Shown here in pieces: positions 28,901-37,364 of a stretch of 40,224 nt of DNA (position 1 is its first letter; each line of letters begins with the position of its first letter). The stretch spans positions 1 through 40,224 of the forward strand of contig DYEF01000053.1 in the NCBI GenBank assembly GCA_020725805.1, given 5' to 3'. This DNA is from Bdellovibrio sp. (GTDB lineage: Bacteria > Myxococcota > SpSt-1050). The notes under the pieces were generated by a model. That model was not told the origin of the DNA. It was given only the letters and a program-made list of their open reading frames with translations, and searched no databases. Both the position numbers and the translations under genes were made by a program.

Positions 28901-29650
28901 ATGGGCAGTGAGATATCCTCAATAGATAATTTTTCCTTCCGTATAATCAAAAAGGTCGGGCTTGCCATCAATCGTTTCAAAATGCTCAGCGAGAATGACA
29001 GAATAATCGTTGCCGTAAGCGGAGGGAAGGATTCGCTGACTCTGTTAAAAGCGCTTCATATAAGAAAGATGTGGGTCCCTATGAAATATGATATTGTAGC
29101 GGTAAACGTCCAGTCTGATATGCACTGTTCGGGCTGCATCCACAGAGACACACTCACAAGACTGTTCGAGGAGATGAAAATAGAATACCACTTCGAGGAG
29201 ATAGAAATCCTGAAAAAACTCAGGGAAAAAGGTGAAAAACTCAACTGCTTCTTCTGTTCGTGGAACAGACGAAAGGCATTATTTCTGGCAACCAAAAAGT
29301 ACAACTGCAATAAAATAGCAATGGGTCATCACATGGACGACGTAGTTCATACAATACTGATGAATCTCATAATCCACGGCAGAAGAGAAGGGATGGACCC
29401 GAAGGTATCATTCTTCGGCGGGGAATTTGAACTAATAAGGCCACTCTTTTTCATAAGGGAATCCGAGACGAAGAAATTTGCAGAGATTAATAATCTTCCT
29501 CATCACTTCTGCAAATGCCCTGAGGCCTCAAGGAATATCAGAGTCGAGATGAGAAGACTTACCGAGGAGATGAACAGAATAAACAGCAAGGCTTATCTGA
29601 ATATCTTCTCTTCATTATACGGAAATCCCGGCAGACACAATCCACGATAA
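28901..29650 (+). CDS. ttcA: TtcA-like tRNA 2-thiolation protein
   Basis: 249 residues. ATP-PPase (PP-loop SGGKDS at 40-45) with two Cys pairs, CSGC at about 76-79 and CFFC at about 118-121, and GHHMDDVVHTILMNL near 147-161. These match the TtcA family, which uses an iron-sulfur cluster to make 2-thiocytidine in tRNA. A further Cys-x-Cys is at about 205. The start at 28901 lies 8 bases after uppP with a weak ribosome binding site. A related U54 thiolase of the TtuA type is a possible alternative. Confidence 0.8.
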   Translation: MGSEISSIDNFSFRIIKKVGLAINRFKMLSENDRIIVAVSGGKDSLTLLKALHIRKMWVPMKYDIVAVNVQSDMHCSGCIHRDTLTRLFEEMKIEYHFEEIEILKKLREKGEKLNCFFCSWNRRKALFLATKKYNCNKIAMGHHMDDVVHTILMNLIIHGRREGMDPKVSFFGGEFELIRPLFFIRESETKKFAEINNLPHHFCKCPEASRNIRVEMRRLTEEMNRINSKAYLNIFSSLYGNPGRHNPR

Positions 29651-29652
29651 AA

Positions 29653-30861
29653 TCAGATTTTCCTTTTGATATCCCTCTCATCGGGAGCAATGTCCTCGGG
29701 AATGGGTATTTCGAGCAGATGTTCAGGCAGAAAGAATCTGTTTGCTATCAGTGTAGGGATAACAGCGCTCGCGATTACTGCACCTACAATCAGTGAATAT
29801 TGCTGCTGGTCAATAATGTTCTTCGAAAGCCCGAAAAGCGCAGATATCGTGCCGAATGTAAGACCTGTCGACATAAGCAGTGTATAGTACCACTTCTCCT
29901 TCCTGTTCTCTCTGAAATTTCTGATAACAGGATACAGCCCGAATATCTTTGAAATAACTTTTGCAACAAATAAAACTATAAAAATTACCGGTGCTACCAG
30001 AAGAGACGGAATCGACATAAGAGCACCTGCCCTTAAAAAATAGAGCGGTGTAAGAAAACCTATTGTAAGCGTTCTCAGCCTTCTGACAAAATGTCCGTCC
30101 TTTTCCATCGTTCTTACAAGAGTCATACCGATTATATATGCCGGAAGCACAGGTTCACTCCCTGACCATATCGCCAGCGTTCCTGCGGCTGTAAGAAGAA
30201 AGATTATCCATTTTGCACGAATGGCTGCCGTCTTATAGGCAAACCGCTTTATCAGAAAGGATGTTACAGAGGGAACAATAATAATCAGGAGAATCGTCAG
30301 ACCAATAAAAATCAGAGTCCTGTAAGTAAACGGAGCAAAAATCAACCCGAGTCCTATGACTGTCCCAAGGTCATTGACAAAGCAGGCACCCAGTATTCCT
30401 TTTCCGTAATCGGTGTTGTTGAATCCGTATTCAAGCATTACTGCATATACAACTGCCATAGATGTAGTGGAGAGAGCGATACCACACAGAAGACTTGCAC
30501 GGATATCCCAGCCTACCAGATAATGTGAAATCAGGGTACAGCCCAAAAACGGAGCCAGAAAACCGGTTATTCCGACTACAGAGACCTCTTTTATCTTTGT
30601 CTTCATTATATCGGGATTGAGTTCTGCGCCTGATAGAAATGTAAGCAGAATTGAACCCATACCTGCACAAAACTTAAACCAGTCCTCATTCAGCGAGAGA
30701 GAATCATACAGATTCAGCTCCATCCCGGCAAATCCGACCAGCGCACCTACAAGAATCTCCATAAGTGCTATTGAAATCTTCAGTCTGTTTGCCAGAATCG
30801 TCGAAATAACCGCCGCAAAAAACCAGAAAGATACAACAAGATAAATACTTTCCATAAACAC
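29653..30861 (-). CDS. CPA2-family cation:proton antiporter
   Basis: 402 residues with about 12-13 membrane helices, spanning almost the whole protein. The N-terminal half has the family's conserved pattern: ILVGALVGFAG near 35-45, and ALSTTSMAVVY and NDLGTVIG in the region 129-170. The Asn-Asp of FVNDLGT (about 162-168) are likely the ion-binding residues. No Trk-type nucleotide domain is attached, so it is NapA/Kef core-like. It probably exchanges Na+ or K+ for H+ at the inner membrane. It converges with ttcA, with only 2 bases between the stops, and a candidate Crp site lies 53 bases before its start. Confidence 0.88.
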   Translation of the reverse strand: MFMESIYLVVSFWFFAAVISTILANRLKISIALMEILVGALVGFAGMELNLYDSLSLNEDWFKFCAGMGSILLTFLSGAELNPDIMKTKIKEVSVVGITGFLAPFLGCTLISHYLVGWDIRASLLCGIALSTTSMAVVYAVMLEYGFNNTDYGKGILGACFVNDLGTVIGLGLIFAPFTYRTLIFIGLTILLIIIVPSVTSFLIKRFAYKTAAIRAKWIIFLLTAAGTLAIWSGSEPVLPAYIIGMTLVRTMEKDGHFVRRLRTLTIGFLTPLYFLRAGALMSIPSLLVAPVIFIVLFVAKVISKIFGLYPVIRNFRENRKEKWYYTLLMSTGLTFGTISALFGLSKNIIDQQQYSLIVGAVIASAVIPTLIANRFFLPEHLLEIPIPEDIAPDERDIKRKI

Positions 30862-30891
30862 CTCGATAAAAAATATTTAATTTTGTAGGAG

Positions 30892-30920
30892 TTATTAGCT
30901 TTGTGGCAGTTAGAGGTGAA
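30892..30920 (-). promoter_or_regulatory. Possible promoter of the antiporter gene
   Basis: On the minus strand TTCACC (30920-30915) and TAATAA (30897-30892) are 17 bases apart. Both are weak matches, which is typical for activator-dependent promoters. The -35 box overlaps the GTGA-N6-TCAC site. Confidence 0.3.
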
Positions 30921-30931
30921 CTCCATCACCT
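30914..30931. promoter_or_regulatory. Candidate CRP-type operator
   Basis: AGGTGA (30914-30919) and TCACCT (30926-30931) are perfect inverted repeats around 6 bases, which contains GTGA-N6-TCAC, the E. coli CRP core. Its centre is about 38 bases before the predicted antiporter transcript start, near a class II activator position. The window encodes a regulator with matching recognition residues (23885-24574). It could instead be only a short hairpin. Confidence 0.4.
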
Positions 30932-31066
30932 GAAAAGACAGGCGCTGTGTATATCACTAAATATCAGAAATCAAGAAGAAAAATCAAAATATTACAGAAT
31001 GATCTGAACTCTGATTTTCTGCAGAATGACTATGTATTTTCCGATACAGGTCAGATAATCATTTAT

Positions 31067-31095
31067 TTGACAGCGGGGAATAATGATATTATTTT
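31067..31095 (+). promoter_or_regulatory. Promoter of the MXAN_5187-like gene
   Basis: Perfect TTGACA (31067-31072) with TATTTT (31090-31095) 17 bases on. The predicted start of transcription is at about 31102, only about 3 bases before the ATG at 31105, so the mRNA would be leaderless or nearly so. No Shine-Dalgarno sequence is present, in agreement. Confidence 0.5.
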
Positions 31096-31104
31096 ATTGG
31101 TGTT

Positions 31105-31731
31105 ATGGATATAAATGCGGAAATTACAAAATTAGAAAACATGATAGAATCTCTGAGGAAGAAATATGAGCTCTTCTTCTTCGGACTGGAAAAGAAACCT
31201 CCCAATGCAGAGAGGGAACAGGTCGAACGCAAGATTCGTGAGCTTCTGAATGCGTTCATTACTAACACCGGCCAGAGATACAGACTTCAGAGTGTAGTAG
31301 GTAAATACAACAGCTACGTGAGATACTGGGAGAGAATTCTCCAGCAGATCGAGGAAGGAACATATCAGCGCGAACTGATGAAGAGACAGATTCTTCAGAA
31401 GGAATTTGCACAAAAATCCTATAAAAAGCAGGACGCTTACGTGATAGGAGATGATGAAGATACGACCGCATCGGATTCCAAAAAGCCCTCACAGGGACCA
31501 CTGTCCGATAATTATGTCAAAGAATTGTACGATAACTATATTCAGGTAAAACAGACCCTCGGAGAGAGCACCGGCAACATATCAGTCGAAGCCTTCAAGA
31601 AGTCACTCGAAAAACAACTCCCGCTCCTCAAAGAGAAATACAAGACCGACAACATAGAATTTAAGATTTCAGTAAAGGGAGGCAAGGCAACAATCAAGGC
31701 CGTTCCAGCCGACAGGGAAGACGAACAATAA
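31105..31731 (+). CDS. MXAN_5187 C-terminal-family-like protein
   Basis: 208 residues, no signal peptide. Two helical parts are joined by an acidic linker (about 110-130). The N-terminal part has LRKKYELFFFGLEKKPP near 18-34, then RYRLQSVVGKYNSYVRYWERIL near 58-79 and EEGTYQRELMKRQ. The C-terminal part (about 134-208) has DNYVKELYDNYIQVKQTLGE and ends with a beta-rich strand pair around EFKISVKGGKATIKA. I recall this two-part pattern from the MXAN_5187 C-terminal family of deltaproteobacteria; function unknown. It is convergent with cydB, with 2 bases between stops. Confidence 0.6.
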   Translation: MDINAEITKLENMIESLRKKYELFFFGLEKKPPNAEREQVERKIRELLNAFITNTGQRYRLQSVVGKYNSYVRYWERILQQIEEGTYQRELMKRQILQKEFAQKSYKKQDAYVIGDDEDTTASDSKKPSQGPLSDNYVKELYDNYIQVKQTLGESTGNISVEAFKKSLEKQLPLLKEKYKTDNIEFKISVKGGKATIKAVPADREDEQ

Positions 31732-31733
31732 CA

Positions 31734-32756
31734 TCAGTATATATTATCTTCCTGTTTTACCTTACCGCTGAATATCCTGTGCACATAAATTGTGTAGAAA
31801 ACAACGACAGGAAGACCAAGAAGAACGATTATCAGCATATTTCTGAGTGTTGCAGAGGTTGAGGCAGAATTGTATATATCAAGCCCACCCGACCCCTCGG
31901 CCGAAGGAAGAAAATACGGGTAATTGCCAATCCCGAAAATAAGCATCAGAGAGAAGATAAATAAGGAACTCATAAGAAAATTTCTGCCTTCCTTTTCAGA
32001 TCTGTTTGACAGATATGCGGCAACCAGAAAGACCGGCGGCAGGACGAGCAGCACAAACAATACAGGATTTTCCGAAAAATTCAGGAATCTGCCTCTGGCA
32101 AATACAAATGTCAGAACGATGTTAATCACATATAATATGAGATTGATAAATACGAAATATCTGTTAACCTTAGCAGCCCTGCTGTAAATATCCCCGTCGA
32201 GTTTTATCATCACAAATGACGCCCCGTGCATTATTACTACAGAGACTGCAAAAATACCTATAAACAGTGAATAAGGATTAAGAAGCCCTATAAGTCCCCC
32301 GTAATAATGTTTTCCGTCTGTCAGTTCGAGTCCGCGGGTTACATTGCCAAGTGCCACACCCAGAATCAGGACGATAAAAAGGCTCGAAATCATAAAGATA
32401 TTATCGAAATACAGCCGGTTCTTTTCGTCGGCAAGTTTATTTCTGAATTCAAGAGATACAATCCTGAGAATCATAAAAAAGAGCAGAAGAATCAATGCCA
32501 GATAAAATCCCGAGAAGACGGAGGCATATACCACAGGGAAGGCCGCAAACAATGCCCCTCCGCCGGTCAGCAGCCATACCTCATTTCCGTCCCAGAAAGG
32601 TCCGACAGCATAATAGAGCCTCTTTCTCTCCCCGTCGGTTCTTCCAAGAATACGGTTCAATATTCCAACCCCCAGATCAAAACCATCCATAATAACGTAT
32701 ACAATAAAGACTGTCCCGATGAGAATATACCAGATATTATTCAGTATCATATTCAT
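31734..32756 (-). CDS. cydB: Cytochrome bd oxidase subunit II
   Basis: 340 residues, about eight or nine membrane helices. Non-catalytic partner of CydA in the bd-type quinol oxidase, a high-affinity respiratory oxidase often used at low oxygen. DGFDLGVG near 24-31 and the FWDGNEVWL near 51-60 are the family hallmarks. It starts 7 bases after the cydA stop, and its end faces the MXAN_5187-like gene with 2 bases between stops. Confidence 0.93.
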   Translation of the reverse strand: MNMILNNIWYILIGTVFIVYVIMDGFDLGVGILNRILGRTDGERKRLYYAVGPFWDGNEVWLLTGGGALFAAFPVVYASVFSGFYLALILLLFFMILRIVSLEFRNKLADEKNRLYFDNIFMISSLFIVLILGVALGNVTRGLELTDGKHYYGGLIGLLNPYSLFIGIFAVSVVIMHGASFVMIKLDGDIYSRAAKVNRYFVFINLILYVINIVLTFVFARGRFLNFSENPVLFVLLVLPPVFLVAAYLSNRSEKEGRNFLMSSLFIFSLMLIFGIGNYPYFLPSAEGSGGLDIYNSASTSATLRNMLIIVLLGLPVVVFYTIYVHRIFSGKVKQEDNIY

Positions 32757-32763
32757 TCTCCTT

Positions 32764-34074
32764 TTATATTTCCCCGGTTTTGCTGATTATCTCTCTTCTT
32801 ATCAGGTAGATGACAAGGGCGAGTATACAGATAAATATCAGAGAGAAGAGAATTATTGAAAAAAGAACCTCTCCCGCAGTTGTTACTACAGAGATTCCGT
32901 CTCTGGTCTTCATAAGTCCCTGAACAATCCACGGCTGGCGTCCCACTTCAGCGGCAATCCAGCCGAACTGCATTGAAATCCAGGGGAGTATTCCTGACAT
33001 AATCAGTAATTTCAGAAACAAAAGATTATCAAAAAGCCTTTTTCGCCACCACAGAAAAACGCCTAGCAACGTTATACCTATAAAAAACATTCCAAGTGCT
33101 ATCATTATATGATAGGAGAAGAATGTCGTTTTCAGAGGAGGCCAGAGCGACTTGTCAACAGAATCAAGACCCTTAATCTCGGCATTCGGGTCAAGTTCTG
33201 CCATCAGAGAGAGCATTTTTGGGATAAGAACAGGATACCTGAGCTCTTCGTTATTCTTGTCGGGTATTCCGAATAAAGACATCGGGGCACCGCTCTGAGT
33301 CTTGAATAATCCCTCGAATGCCGCCATCTTGACGGGCTGAGTTCTGGTAACCTGAACTGCATGCCAGTGTCCGGTGAACAACTGTAAAACAGAGAAAACC
33401 ACCGCTACCGCCAGTGAAAGTAGTAACAACTTTTTGCCGAATTCATTCTCCATTTTCTTTATAAGCATATATGCACCGATTGCCATTATGAAAAACGAAC
33501 CGGTCATAATGCAACCGACCACTGTATGTACAAACCTCGGCATCGTAGACGGATTAAATACTGCTGCCCAGAAATCCGTAATCACTGCACGGTTTCCCTG
33601 TATCTCAAATCCGGCCGGCGTCTGCATCCAGGAATTCGCAACGATTATCCAGAAAGCCGAAAGGACAGACCCGATAAACACAAAAAACGTTGAGAGCAGA
33701 TAGAACTTCCTGCTCACCTTTTCCCTTCCGAAAATCAGTACGCCCAGAAATGTAGATTCGAGGAAGAAGGCAAATATGGCTTCTGCGGCAAGAGGCGAAC
33801 CGAAAATATCACCTACGAATTCCGAATATCTTGACCAGTTTGTTCCGAACTGGAATTCCATAATAATTCCGGTTGCCACACCGGAGGCAAAGAGTATTGC
33901 GAATATTTTAATCAAAAATTTTGAGATGCTCTTATAAACTTCATCACCTGTTCTGTAGAATCTGTATTCGTTCAGGAAAATCAGAAGTCCCATACCGATT
34001 GTTACAGGGGGAAATATAAAATGAAATGCCGCAGTCAAGGCAAACTGGATTCTGGATAACAGTACTATATCCAT
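32764..34074 (-). CDS. cydA: Cytochrome bd oxidase subunit I
   Basis: 436 residues, shorter than the 522 of E. coli because the periplasmic Q-loop is short, as in CIO-type enzymes. It oxidises quinol and reduces oxygen to water using hemes b558, b595 and d. H18 in QFALTAAFHF is the N-terminal heme ligand. H near 185 in RFVHTVVG matches the second. GHWHAVQVTRTQPVKMAAFEG near 228-248 is the quinol-site region, and GRQPWIVQG near 382-390 is conserved. CCGGAGGTATT precedes the ATG at 34074. It follows a MshEN-domain gene in the same transcript. Confidence 0.94.
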   Translation of the reverse strand: MDIVLLSRIQFALTAAFHFIFPPVTIGMGLLIFLNEYRFYRTGDEVYKSISKFLIKIFAILFASGVATGIIMEFQFGTNWSRYSEFVGDIFGSPLAAEAIFAFFLESTFLGVLIFGREKVSRKFYLLSTFFVFIGSVLSAFWIIVANSWMQTPAGFEIQGNRAVITDFWAAVFNPSTMPRFVHTVVGCIMTGSFFIMAIGAYMLIKKMENEFGKKLLLLSLAVAVVFSVLQLFTGHWHAVQVTRTQPVKMAAFEGLFKTQSGAPMSLFGIPDKNNEELRYPVLIPKMLSLMAELDPNAEIKGLDSVDKSLWPPLKTTFFSYHIMIALGMFFIGITLLGVFLWWRKRLFDNLLFLKLLIMSGILPWISMQFGWIAAEVGRQPWIVQGLMKTRDGISVVTTAGEVLFSIILFSLIFICILALVIYLIRREIISKTGEI

Positions 34075-34123
34075 AATACCTCCGGAAATTTAATATTCTG
34101 ATTCAGGACATGCAAAAAGGTTT

Positions 34124-34864
34124 CTATTTGTTCCGATGCTTGAGTTTGTTGATTTCATTTATCAGTTCTTCTTTGGTAATAATACCCTTTTTGATCAGAA
34201 GCCTTACAACAGCCACAAACTGAAGGTCCTGAGCCATCTTGTCATTCTTTGAAAACTCAACAATCTTGCTATCGGTTGATTCCCGTTTTCTATCATCTTT
34301 CTTGATTATCGGGCTGCTCCCTTCATCGTCAAACGAAATCTCCTGCTCCTGAAGGGGCATATTCAGCTGGGAGTAAGGAGAGACCCTGCTGTCCGGGGTT
34401 ATCTCTATCGGGTCAGTGTCTATTCCGAGATAATATCTTCGAATCATCCTCTCTATCATCCCCTGAGGTGCAAGCGCCGGTTTTATCTTGTAATTTGATA
34501 TAAACTCGACCTCCGAAATTGCATCAAAATTGAGCGGGTCTGCCATAGCAACAAGCAGTAAACTCCTCGGACCTTCCTGAACAAAAGAGACAGGGAAAAG
34601 GATATATTTCTGGGCAATCTCGGCTGTGACAAGTTTGAGGACCATCTTGTTTTCACGGTAATTGGTAAGGTCAACGATCGGGAGTCCCAGATGCCGGCTC
34701 AGAATCTCCAGAAGTTTCTCTTCCTTAATAAAATTGTTTGCCACAAGAGCAGCGCCGAGTTTGTAGTTCCACTTCTTTGCGAAATCCAGTGCTACCTTCA
34801 GCTGGTCTTCATTAATAACCTTAAGCTCAAGCAGTATATCTCCGAGTCTCTTCTTGGGCTGCAT
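34124..34864 (-). CDS. MshEN (GspE N-terminal) domain protein
   Basis: 246 residues. Residues 5-150 look like a MshEN/GspE N-terminal domain: KRLGDILLELKVI and the repeat KLGAALVANNFI, each followed by helical hydrophobic segments. The same fold binds c-di-GMP in MshE and related ATPases. There is no ATPase domain, only an acidic linker (about 165-200) and a short C-terminal helical pair ending in VRLLIKKGIITKEELINEI. Similar stand-alone proteins occur in Myxococcota; their roles are unknown. It starts one base after the upstream gene and precedes cydA by 49 bases. Confidence 0.7.
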   Translation of the reverse strand: MQPKKRLGDILLELKVINEDQLKVALDFAKKWNYKLGAALVANNFIKEEKLLEILSRHLGLPIVDLTNYRENKMVLKLVTAEIAQKYILFPVSFVQEGPRSLLLVAMADPLNFDAISEVEFISNYKIKPALAPQGMIERMIRRYYLGIDTDPIEITPDSRVSPYSQLNMPLQEQEISFDDEGSSPIIKKDDRKRESTDSKIVEFSKNDKMAQDLQFVAVVRLLIKKGIITKEELINEINKLKHRNK

Positions 34865-34865
34865 C

Positions 34866-35822
34866 TTATTTCTTCTTTTTTGCTTCCTTTTTCATTTTAT
34901 CGGGGGAGATGTCCTCGTTGAACTCGGGAGGGGTCTCCTCAACTGCCTGTGCCTCCCACTTTGCATCAGGCGGCAGTTTCCAGGATGGTTCGATCGGGAT
35001 TTCCTTGAATGAGAGAGCCCATGCTACCTCTGAGCCAAAATATGTCTTTGCAGAGTATCTGAATTCAAAATCGGCCTTTGCCACAGGATGAGGAATAAGC
35101 GGAAGGTCATAATATCCCGGCATAGCGAGCGGGGGAAAATCCTCAATCCATATTGTCGGGTCTTCAACCCTCATATTGGGCTGCGAAGAGGATGAATTTA
35201 TCTCACCGAACTTCTTGCCGTTTTCATCATAGAGAATAATCGTAATACCGCTGTATCTCATCTCGGGGAATGCGCCCCACATAACGAATTTCCACCTCAG
35301 AACTGAATTTCCGCCTTCGTTTACCCTTGATATATCATAAAAGTCGAGTCTCACACCCTCGTCAGATGCAGTAAAAAGAGGATTGTATCTCGCTTCAAGA
35401 AAGGTCTTGAATACCTCCTTTGAATACTTGAATGCCTCCTCCATTCCGGCCCGCTGTTCGGCATACTTCTTGTCCGCCTTCTCACCTATCATAGCAAGCT
35501 GGGTACCGGTCTCCTTGCCACCCTCCGTATACTCCTTCCACTTTTTGTCTATATCCATCTCTTTACCGTACTTGGTATATACTTCCTTGATTTTTCCGAG
35601 ATGAGTCTTGATGAGCGATGTAATCTCAGTAACATACTGACCCTTGTTCTTGGCAACTCTCATCCAGGCATTCTTAATAATAAACTCCTGAACGAGATTC
35701 TTTTTCTCAATATCATAATTCCGCTCTGCATTTATCCTTGTGGCATAAATTATCAGATATATAATAATACCACCGATAATCAGAATTCCTGCCAGCGATA
35801 GTAAAAATTTCTTGAATTCCAT
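34866..35822 (-). CDS. Membrane-anchored protein of unknown function
   Basis: 318 residues from the ATG at 35822. The frame is open to 35909, but AAAAGGAG lies before 35822 and the signal anchor begins there (hydrophobic about 8-26). The region 45-130 is Lys/Glu-rich and probably coiled. The part 150-270 is beta-rich, ending in a YSAKTYFGSEVAWALSFKEI strand pattern, and the C-terminus is acidic, then Lys-rich. No enzyme signature is recognised. It lies first in the transcript with the MshEN protein and cydAB; the bulk should face the periplasm if the N-terminal anchor holds. Confidence 0.6.
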   Translation of the reverse strand: MEFKKFLLSLAGILIIGGIIIYLIIYATRINAERNYDIEKKNLVQEFIIKNAWMRVAKNKGQYVTEITSLIKTHLGKIKEVYTKYGKEMDIDKKWKEYTEGGKETGTQLAMIGEKADKKYAEQRAGMEEAFKYSKEVFKTFLEARYNPLFTASDEGVRLDFYDISRVNEGGNSVLRWKFVMWGAFPEMRYSGITIILYDENGKKFGEINSSSSQPNMRVEDPTIWIEDFPPLAMPGYYDLPLIPHPVAKADFEFRYSAKTYFGSEVAWALSFKEIPIEPSWKLPPDAKWEAQAVEETPPEFNEDISPDKMKKEAKKKK

Positions 35823-35853
35823 AAAAGAACTCCTTTTAATAAATCTGGGGTGT

Positions 35854-35882
35854 ATATTAGCCAAAGACTTTCTTAAAAGCAA
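35854..35882 (-). promoter_or_regulatory. Promoter of the anchor protein - MshEN - cydAB operon
   Basis: On the minus strand TTGCTT (35882-35877) and TAATAT (35859-35854) are 17 bases apart, each 4 of 6 to consensus. Transcription would start about 25 bases before the ATG at 35822. Confidence 0.4.
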
Positions 35883-35896
35883 GCACAAAAAAATAC

Positions 35897-35925
35897 TTGT
35901 GTGATTCACAACTATGACATAATAT
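35897..35925 (+). promoter_or_regulatory. Possible promoter of the GT-C glycosyltransferase gene
   Basis: TTGTGT (35897-35902) and TAATAT (35920-35925) are 17 bases apart, both weak. The predicted leader is about 14 bases and has no strong Shine-Dalgarno. Confidence 0.3.
35900..35910. promoter_or_regulatory. TGTGA-T-TCACA palindrome in the cyd/GT promoter region
   Basis: Perfect TGTGA and TCACA arms with one base between them. It sits about 57 bases upstream of the predicted cyd-operon transcript start. The half sites are CRP-like but the 1-base spacing is not. It may be an operator of another regulator or chance. Confidence 0.25.
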
Positions 35926-35946
35926 TCAGAATGAAGCAGAGTAAGA

Positions 35947-37362
35947 ATGAAATACTCAAAATACTATATTTTTGCATTGATTATAATCTGGTCAGTTACA
36001 CTGATTAATCCGGAAGGTTTTTTGTACGAAGATGATGAAGGGGCATATTTATATATTTCTGCCGCAGCATCTCAGGGTTCAAGGATATATTCCGATGTTC
36101 TGGCAGCAAAACCACCGATGATTTTCCTTCTGGGGTCTGCAATATATAAGATAGCCGGGAATAATATAGTCGCATTCAGATATACCGCTTCCGTTCTCGG
36201 CCTTTTGACGGCTTTACTCGTTTTTTTCATAACCAGAAAAATCTGTGATTCTTTCGGGGCATTTATCTGCTCGCTCCTATTTCTTCTTGACCCTATTGTT
36301 TTTACACAGGCAAGACTCTTCAGAACCGATATATTTATGCTTTTCCTTATTACCGCTTCTATGTATTTTTTATCTGACACAAGTCGTACAAAAAACATAA
36401 TATACGGCTCGGTCTTTTCTGCCCTTGCGGTGCTGTCAAGGGACAATGCTGTCCTGTATGTAATTTTCATTATGGTATTTTACCTGTTAAAAAACAGGGA
36501 AAAAAGAATAATATTCGGAATAATCCTGTCTGTATGTGTGTTTGCAATTTCACTACTGTCAAGGGGAGAGAATCAGGTAATCGGCAGTTTCTCGCAACAG
36601 GTCAATATATCAGACATAAACATCTTACAAAAAACAGGACCTTTTATAGATTTTCTAGTTTATATGACGAAAAAATATCCCGTCTGGCTGCTCTTTCCTG
36701 CCCTGATTATCCCGGCAATAAGGATAAAGAGTGAAAACCATTCAATATTCACAATATCAATGATTCTGCTCACTCTGATTATGATATTTGTGTCTGACAG
36801 TCATTATATCAGGTATGCCCTTATTCTTATTATCACCAGAATTCTGATTACCGCTGACCTTCTCAGAATCCTGCAGGGGAGATACAGAAATATTATTGCA
36901 TCAGTTATCCTGATTACCCAGTTGATTTTGAATCCCCCTCCTGTCAGCGAACTCACATTCAGGGATGATACCGTAAAACAGATTGCCGCATATATAAGAA
37001 GTAATGCGACTCACGGTGATATCCTTCTGGCTGATTACGGTTACTTCAATTTCCACAGCCAGATGAAAGGGACATCCATATCGGGATATATTTCAGGCGG
37101 GAATGTAAAGACAGGTGAAATAAATGCAGATAAGGTTATAGAAGTAATACAAAACGAAAATGTTAAGTTTCTCCTGATTCATACGAACGGCAGGTTATAT
37201 TATCCGTATGGGAGTGAACTCTATTATTACGAACCGCATCATCTGAAAGGAATGAAGGATTATCCGAAACTGCAGGAATATCTCAACAAACATTTCACCG
37301 TCAAGAACACCTTTGCTGATGAAAAGGGTCCGGTTTTCGTCCTGTATGAAAGAAGTAATTAG
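35947..37362 (+). CDS. GT-C (ArnT/PMT-like, GT39 family) glycosyltransferase
   Basis: 471 residues with many membrane helices (about ten in the first 330 residues). It uses a polyprenyl-phosphate sugar donor in this fold class. The first periplasmic loop has the acidic motif EDDEG at about 28-32 followed by YSDVLAAKPPMIF near 54-66, the ArnT/PMT-like catalytic and donor-site pattern. The C-terminal part (about 335-471) is a soluble domain. The acceptor is unknown: lipid A, protein or glycan. It diverges from the cyd operon and converges with clpB, with 2 bases between stops. Confidence 0.75.
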   Translation: MKYSKYYIFALIIIWSVTLINPEGFLYEDDEGAYLYISAAASQGSRIYSDVLAAKPPMIFLLGSAIYKIAGNNIVAFRYTASVLGLLTALLVFFITRKICDSFGAFICSLLFLLDPIVFTQARLFRTDIFMLFLITASMYFLSDTSRTKNIIYGSVFSALAVLSRDNAVLYVIFIMVFYLLKNREKRIIFGIILSVCVFAISLLSRGENQVIGSFSQQVNISDINILQKTGPFIDFLVYMTKKYPVWLLFPALIIPAIRIKSENHSIFTISMILLTLIMIFVSDSHYIRYALILIITRILITADLLRILQGRYRNIIASVILITQLILNPPPVSELTFRDDTVKQIAAYIRSNATHGDILLADYGYFNFHSQMKGTSISGYISGGNVKTGEINADKVIEVIQNENVKFLLIHTNGRLYYPYGSELYYYEPHHLKGMKDYPKLQEYLNKHFTVKNTFADEKGPVFVLYERSN

Positions 37363-37364
37363 AT

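Noticed and set aside
30947-31114. Open frame of about 55 codons from GTG upstream of the MXAN_5187-like gene
   Set aside because: It contains the TTGACA promoter of the next gene and has no ribosome binding site; chance open frames of this length are expected in AT-rich DNA.
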